Shown here: piece after piece, positions 59,661-64,000 of the stretch
Numbering within the stretch: position 1 is the first letter of the stretch
How the letters are laid out: each line of letters starts with the position of its first letter
Source: Debaryomyces hansenii CBS767
Taxonomy: Eukaryota > Ascomycota > Pichiomycetes > Serinales > Debaryomycetaceae
DNA: 64,000 nt
Assembly: GCF_000006445.2 (NCBI RefSeq)
Contig: NC_006046.2
Coordinates: forward strand, 1,488,001-1,552,000
Reading direction: 5' to 3'
The notes under the pieces: model-generated
The model's input: the letters and a program-made list of their open reading frames with translations, nothing else
What the model was told of the DNA's origin: nothing
Databases searched by the model: none
Translations under genes and position numbers: made by a program

Positions 59661-60542
59661 TTATCCGTCAAGCGAGTAACCTAAATTAGCCCCTTCGAAC
59701 TGCTTAGCTAAATTCTCCAACTTACCTTTCATTAATTGCAAATTTGGTTCCTTAGTTTCAAACCTTGGTAACCATTCTGCTACACCATGTTGTAAAACAC
59801 CTTTGGCTCTTGTTTTGCCGTGATCAACATGTCCGTAAGAACCATGTAACGTTAATCTGATACTTTTCGATGAATAAGACGCTCTATGTAAAATATTACT
59901 ATTGTAGAAGACAATATCACCAGGATTCAAACCAACTGCGATTTGGCCATCGATAAATTCTTTTCTATTATCGTTGGAAGTCTTTTCACGCTCCTCCGGT
60001 GTCCTAATTCTATTATGAGAACCAGGAATAACAATTAAGCATTTATCTTCCGTCAATGGCAAATTGAACTGAGTCCCTGCGTATGGATCTTGCAATAATT
60101 GTTCGGCCTCCTCTTTTTCACTAACCTCCGGTTTTATGTAATCTCTATGCCAATCTAAATCAAAGTCTGTTAGAGGGTTAATAAGCATGTTAAAAAGTTC
60201 CATACTTAACCCATTATTATCTGTCTGTAAGATATCGCCGGCAATATCTAATAATTTATCAGACGCATAGCATTCATGGAATGGTCTTGACATATCCCCT
60301 AAATCAGGGTTCAACAATCCTGATATTCCCCAGATATCAGGGCTAAAATTCTTGGGCCAAGGAGGAAACTGCTTCCCTCTTGTCCTGACTTCCGGCCATT
60401 TACCTTCTCTAGCATATTCAACAACATTTTCTGAAGCTTGCCTGTATCTTTTTACTTCTTCTGGTGTTAAAAAGCCTCTAACAATAGTGAAACCATCTTT
60501 AGCGATTTGATCGTGGTGAACGTGTGATGTTTGAATTGTCAT
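59661..60542 (-). CDS. Phytanoyl-CoA dioxygenase-family Fe(II)/2-oxoglutarate oxygenase
   Basis: A 293-aa member of the PhyH family. Metal ligands appear as DWHRDY (H-x-D) near residue 137 and the distal His with 2-oxoglutarate Arg in SNILHRASYSSKSIRLTL near residues 215-230. The N-terminus KDGFTIVRGFLTPEEV is typical. Related fungal enzymes hydroxylate diverse small molecules, not only phytanoyl-CoA. It lacks a PTS1 (it ends SLDG), so it is not an obvious peroxisomal enzyme. It is divergent from the Gfo/Idh dehydrogenase, with a palindrome between them. Confidence 0.88.
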   Translation of the reverse strand: MTIQTSHVHHDQIAKDGFTIVRGFLTPEEVKRYRQASENVVEYAREGKWPEVRTRGKQFPPWPKNFSPDIWGISGLLNPDLGDMSRPFHECYASDKLLDIAGDILQTDNNGLSMELFNMLINPLTDFDLDWHRDYIKPEVSEKEEAEQLLQDPYAGTQFNLPLTEDKCLIVIPGSHNRIRTPEEREKTSNDNRKEFIDGQIAVGLNPGDIVFYNSNILHRASYSSKSIRLTLHGSYGHVDHGKTRAKGVLQHGVAEWLPRFETKEPNLQLMKGKLENLAKQFEGANLGYSLDG

Positions 60543-60714
60543 TCCAGTATTTTAATTTTAAACTATAGAATTAAAGGTCTATGGTACATAGCAGTGGATG
60601 GAATGCTGACTATTTATATTAGTGAACTGATTGGTATGCTGGAGTATCCATGTATAGACTGTAACGTGTTTTCAAAATGATAAAAAAGTTATGTTCCAAA
60701 TGCAACCTCGATAT

Positions 60715-60736
60715 AATGTAACGTCGATGTTACATT
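60715..60736. promoter_or_regulatory. Operator-like palindrome between the dioxygenase and dehydrogenase genes
   Basis: AATGTAAC and GTTACATT, separated by six bases, form a perfect inverted repeat in the 273-bp divergent promoter. A further half-site TGTAACG lies at 60660-60666. It sits 79 bp before the dehydrogenase ATG. Such a symmetric element suggests a dimeric factor, which may regulate both genes. Confidence 0.55.
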
Positions 60737-60815
60737 TTTATATATATTCAGGGAGACTTCCAATTTTCCATTTACATCTATTATATCTAACAAAGCTTTC
60801 AAATACCAATATATA

Positions 60816-61892
60816 ATGTCAATTACGCTAAATTGGGGAATCCTTGGTGCTGGTAACATATCCTCTCAATTTGTTCATGATTTGTGCTTGAATAATGAAA
60901 AAGGAAACAATGAAATAAAACACATAGTCAGGTCAATTGGATCTTCGTCAAAAGGAAAAGGCCAATATTTTATTGAGTCAAATTGTATTAAATCAAGCAA
61001 TAACGAAGATGTTATACCAGCTATCCAATCGTATGACGAATTTTTTGCTAATGATCAAGTTGATGTTGTCTATATTGGTACCCCACACCCACTACATAAA
61101 GATCAAGTTATACAAGCATTAGAAAATAACAAACATGTTCTTTGTGAAAAGCCTTTCACCATAAATTCGGTAGATGCTAATGAAATAATCCAACTTGCAA
61201 AGAAAAAGAAGAGATTCTTAATGGAGGCTGTCTGGACAAGATTTTTCCCATCGATTACGCTTTTGAAGGAATACATTTTTGAAGACAAAGTTCTTGGCAA
61301 GATTAATAGGTTATTTGTTGACTTCGCATATGATGCTGATATAGAGAATTTACCAATTTCCTCAAGGCTCAGAGATATCAAATTAGGTGGTGGTTCATTA
61401 TTAGACATAGGTATTTATTCTATAACTTACGCAAGAATATTGCTAGATGAGAATGTTGGAACTGATGCAGCAAATTTTGAAACGAAATCATTTCTTACAT
61501 TAGATAATGTCGATAAAGTGGATTACACCTCATCTATTCTAATGAAGTATGTAGATGGGAAACAAGGGATATTGACATGTTCAAATTATACTGATGGAAA
61601 GGAACCATTCTTAAGACTTGAGGGCTCAATAGGAACCTTAGAAATGTGGGCAGAAAATCCAGCTTGTCCTAAGAAATTCAAGATTACATTTAAAGACAAC
61701 ACTGATCCTATAGAGTATGAGGACAATAGCGGATACAATGGTTTTATCTATGAAGCTGATGCGGTAGCTAAAGATATCGCTCAAAAAAAATTAGAAAATA
61801 ATACAATGCCTTTAAGTGAAACTCTCCTAGTAATGGAAATCATGGATAAGGTCAGAGCAGAAAACGGCTTAATTTATCCTGAAGATAAGTAG
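60816..61892 (+). CDS. Gfo/Idh/MocA oxidoreductase (dihydrodiol/xylose dehydrogenase type)
   Basis: A 358-aa NAD(P)-dependent dehydrogenase. WGILGAGNISSQFVHDL is the Rossmann motif, LCEKPFTINS is the signature with the catalytic Lys, and LMEAVWTRFFP matches dimeric dihydrodiol dehydrogenases and NADP D-xylose dehydrogenases. GGGSLLDIGIYSITYARILL also fits. It oxidises a sugar or a trans-diol; the sequence does not choose. A sugar transporter lies downstream on the same strand. Confidence 0.88.
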   Translation: MSITLNWGILGAGNISSQFVHDLCLNNEKGNNEIKHIVRSIGSSSKGKGQYFIESNCIKSSNNEDVIPAIQSYDEFFANDQVDVVYIGTPHPLHKDQVIQALENNKHVLCEKPFTINSVDANEIIQLAKKKKRFLMEAVWTRFFPSITLLKEYIFEDKVLGKINRLFVDFAYDADIENLPISSRLRDIKLGGGSLLDIGIYSITYARILLDENVGTDAANFETKSFLTLDNVDKVDYTSSILMKYVDGKQGILTCSNYTDGKEPFLRLEGSIGTLEMWAENPACPKKFKITFKDNTDPIEYEDNSGYNGFIYEADAVAKDIAQKKLENNTMPLSETLLVMEIMDKVRAENGLIYPEDK

Positions 61893-62498
61893 CGATATAG
61901 CCCCAAGTGCGAAATCATCCGTCTGGAGCGCTTGTGGAGACCTCAAGTATACAGGTTTTGCTAAGAATAAGTTCGAGGAATCTGCACAGATGCACTACTG
62001 CGCTAAAAACTATGACATATGATGTTTTTTTATAACTAAATATTTTTTGGCCAAAAGAAAGTGGGAAATGTTTGGAACAATATTTAAACAGTTTAGAGCC
62101 TATTCGATTATCTCCTATTATTAATATTTATAGCGTAGGAAGCCGTTTTCTTAAAATTATTTATTGGAAAAATTTCTTACCTAAGTTATTATTCGATTTA
62201 ATGATATGGCGTATGATATATTTCTTTTAAATTACATCATTCTTAGCATTCACTATTTCCAAAACAGTATGTTGTTATTATTGGACACCGAAGAATTAAT
62301 CCGAAAGAACAATGCAGCCGCATGTTATACATGTGGCTAATGATAAAGGGCTCAAGATTTTTAAAAATTTTTCCGGACACCGGTCCTGCTACGATTATTT
62401 GGCATTCATTTCTTGCAATCTATAAAAGAATTATGGTCTCTCATTCAAAAATAATTTAAATTTATAACCTTTGTTTAGACTGATAAATTCAACTAATC
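61893..62498. promoter_or_regulatory. Sugar-transporter upstream region with CGG-N3-CCG
   Basis: 606 bp. CGG-aca-CCG at 62374-62382 lies 117 bp before the transporter ATG; paired CGG triplets are typical zinc-cluster sites. A 12-bp palindrome GGAC-ACCG-GTCC overlaps it. Two T/A runs follow the dehydrogenase stop. No gene seen. Confidence 0.45.
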
Positions 62499-64000
62499 AT
62501 GTTTAAGCAGGAGAATGGAAAAAAACTAGAATCAACCAGACAACTGGTCGATAATGGTTCTAATTCAAGCAACAATACTGCTAACGGGTCCTTTACGGCG
62601 AAGGATAAAATTGACAGTAATGACCTTGAAAATCATGAAACTCCAGAAGATCCAGATCAAATTCCATCTACAAACGAAATTGTTGAAAATTTACCTACCT
62701 TACCTGAAAAATCTACTAAAGATTATTTATCTACATCGTTTTTCTGTTTATTGATTGCTTTCGGTGGTTTTGTCTTTGGCTATGATACGGGTACGATTTC
62801 TGGCTTTGTGAATATGACGGACTTTAAAAGGAGGTTTGGTACTCTTGATAATGGAGAATATATTTTAACCAATATTAGAACAGGTCTTATTGTTGCGATT
62901 TTTAATATTGGTTGTGCAGTTGGTGGTATTTTTCTCTCCAAAGTTGGTGACATATATGGGCGTCGTGTTGGCCTTATGTTTTCGATGCTTATTTATATTG
63001 TTGGTACTATTATTATTATTGCAGCTAGCGATAAATGGTATCAAGTGGTTATTGGAAGGGCTATTACTGGATTGGCTGTCGGCTGTGTTTCAGTTCTCTC
63101 CCCAATGTTCATTGGAGAATCTGCACCAAAGGTATTAAGAGGTACGTTGGTTTGTTGCTTCCAACTCTTCATTACTTTAGGTATTTTCTTAGGGTATTGC
63201 ACCACCTACGGTACTAAGGTATATGATGATTCTCGTCAATGGAGAATTCCACTGGGCTTATGTTTTGCATGGGCAATCTTTTTAACTATTGGTATGATTT
63301 GTATGCCAGAGTCACCTCGTTATTTGATTGAAAAAAACAAAATTGAAGAAGCTAAAAAATCTATCGGTATTTCCAATAAGGTATCGGCGGAGCATCCAGC
63401 TGTCTACACTGAAATTCAATTAATCCAAGCAGGTATTGATAGAGAAAAGTTGGCAGGTTCAGCTTCTTGGACTCAATTAATTACTGGTAAACCAAGAATT
63501 TTCAGTCGTGTTATCACTGGTATTGTCTTGCAGTCGATTCAACAATTAACAGGTAACAATTATTTCTTTTACTATGGTACGACTATTTTTCAAGCTGTTG
63601 GATTAAATGATTCTTTTCAAACTTCTATTATTTTAGGTGTTGTTAATTTTTCTTCAACTTTTGTCGGTATTTACAGTATTGAAAAATTAGGTAGAAGAGT
63701 CTGTTTGTTGACTGGTTCTGTTGCCTGTAGTATCTGTTTCATCATTTATTCGGTATTGGGATCCGTCGCTTTGTATCCTGAGGGCTATGATGGTCCAACA
63801 GATAAGCCATCAGGTAATGCGTTGATTTTCATTACCTGCTTATTCATTTTCTCATTCGCCTCGACTTGGGCTGGTGGTGTCTATACCATCGTATCAGAAA
63901 TTTACCCGTTGAGGATTAGATCAAAGGCAATGGCTGTAGCTACTGCGGCAAATTGGATCTGGGGTTTCTTGATTTCATTTTTCACACCTATGATCACTGC
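62499..64000 (+). CDS. Sugar porter (MFS hexose-type transporter), 3' end outside window
   Basis: At least 500 codons, open to the window end. An N/S/E-rich cytosolic N-terminus of about 70 residues is followed by membrane helices. Family motifs: [13 protein letters not shown] in helix 1, GDIYGRRVG after helix 2, [34 protein letters not shown] at the central loop, [17 protein letters not shown] in helix 7 and [13 protein letters not shown]. The best named relatives are Candida Hgt and yeast Hxt glucose transporters. [13 protein letters not shown] is the form seen in hexose carriers, but xylose or other substrates are possible. The last helices are missing. Confidence 0.88.
   Translation, partial: MFKQENGKKLESTRQLVDNGSNSSNNTANGSFTAKDKIDSNDLENHETPEDPDQIPSTNEIVENLPTLPEKSTKDYLSTSFFCLLIAFGGFVFGYDTGTISGFVNMTDFKRRFGTLDNGEYILTNIRTGLIVAIFNIGCAVGGIFLSKVGDIYGRRVGLMFSMLIYIVGTIIIIAASDKWYQVVIGRAITGLAVGCVSVLSPMFIGESAPKVLRGTLVCCFQLFITLGIFLGYCTTYGTKVYDDSRQWRIPLGLCFAWAIFLTIGMICMPESPRYLIEKNKIEEAKKSIGISNKVSAEHPAVYTEIQLIQAGIDREKLAGSASWTQLITGKPRIFSRVITGIVLQSIQQLTGNNYFFYYGTTIFQAVGLNDSFQTSIILGVVNFSSTFVGIYSIEKLGRRVCLLTGSVACSICFIIYSVLGSVALYPEGYDGPTDKPSGNALIFITCLFIFSFASTWAGGVYTIVSEIYPLRIRSKAMAVATAANWIWGFLISFFTPMIT

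Overview
The window is nuclear DNA of a budding yeast of the CUG-Ser clade (Debaryomycetaceae; Debaryomyces-like is my best guess, not proven). The reasons are AT-rich, intron-poor and densely packed genes; spliceosomal introns with TACTAAC branch points; ceramide glucosyltransferase and the complex I assembly factor Ind1, both absent from Saccharomyces; a Crd2-type metallothionein; and several in-frame CTG codons that fall where orthologues carry serine or another polar residue. Leucines encoded by CTG in standard translations of this window should be read as serine.

Layout. 1-4.1 kb: a 3'-truncated RFX-domain regulator and a 1.9 kb non-coding stretch holding a near-perfect 33-bp inverted repeat. 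4.2-9.2 kb: a Gre2-like reductase, carnitine acetyltransferase CAT2 and ceramide glucosyltransferase. 9.4-14.2 kb: VPS71-like, MDM35, ASK1, metallothionein and SDH6. 14.5-22.6 kb: a LIM/RhoGAP, a secreted lipase, ARH1 and an orphan secreted peptide. 22.6-25.3 kb: a probable solo LTR upstream of tRNA-Asp, then the spliced genes LSM6 and ATP17. 25.8-35.6 kb: a KIN1/KIN2 kinase, a DDT-like chromatin protein, an INO2-like bHLH factor with a long G-rich promoter, and EGO1/MEH1. 35.9-41.9 kb: an AMMECR1 protein, two DGK1 paralogues flanking tRNA-Gly and a thiolase, and IND1. 42-57 kb: housekeeping and mitochondrial genes (MSS1, RSC4, TAH18, MSF1, MRPL16, RFC5, MXR1, a UBP9/13-type protease), a spliced BLOC-1 subunit 2-like gene, spliced VPS24 and a PPxY membrane protein. 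57.2-64 kb: a possible accessory metabolic block of GST, Zn2Cys6 regulator, phytanoyl-CoA-type dioxygenase, Gfo/Idh dehydrogenase and a 3'-truncated sugar transporter, with operator-like repeats in two of its divergent promoters.

Many genes serve respiration and fatty-acid or acetyl-unit metabolism: CAT2, thiolase, ARH1, SDH6, ATP17, IND1 and the mitochondrial translation genes. I see no CRISPR array, rRNA, intact transposon or virus. The least explained items are the 33-bp inverted repeat, the solo-LTR candidate, the G-skewed INO2 upstream region and the 57-64 kb metabolic block.
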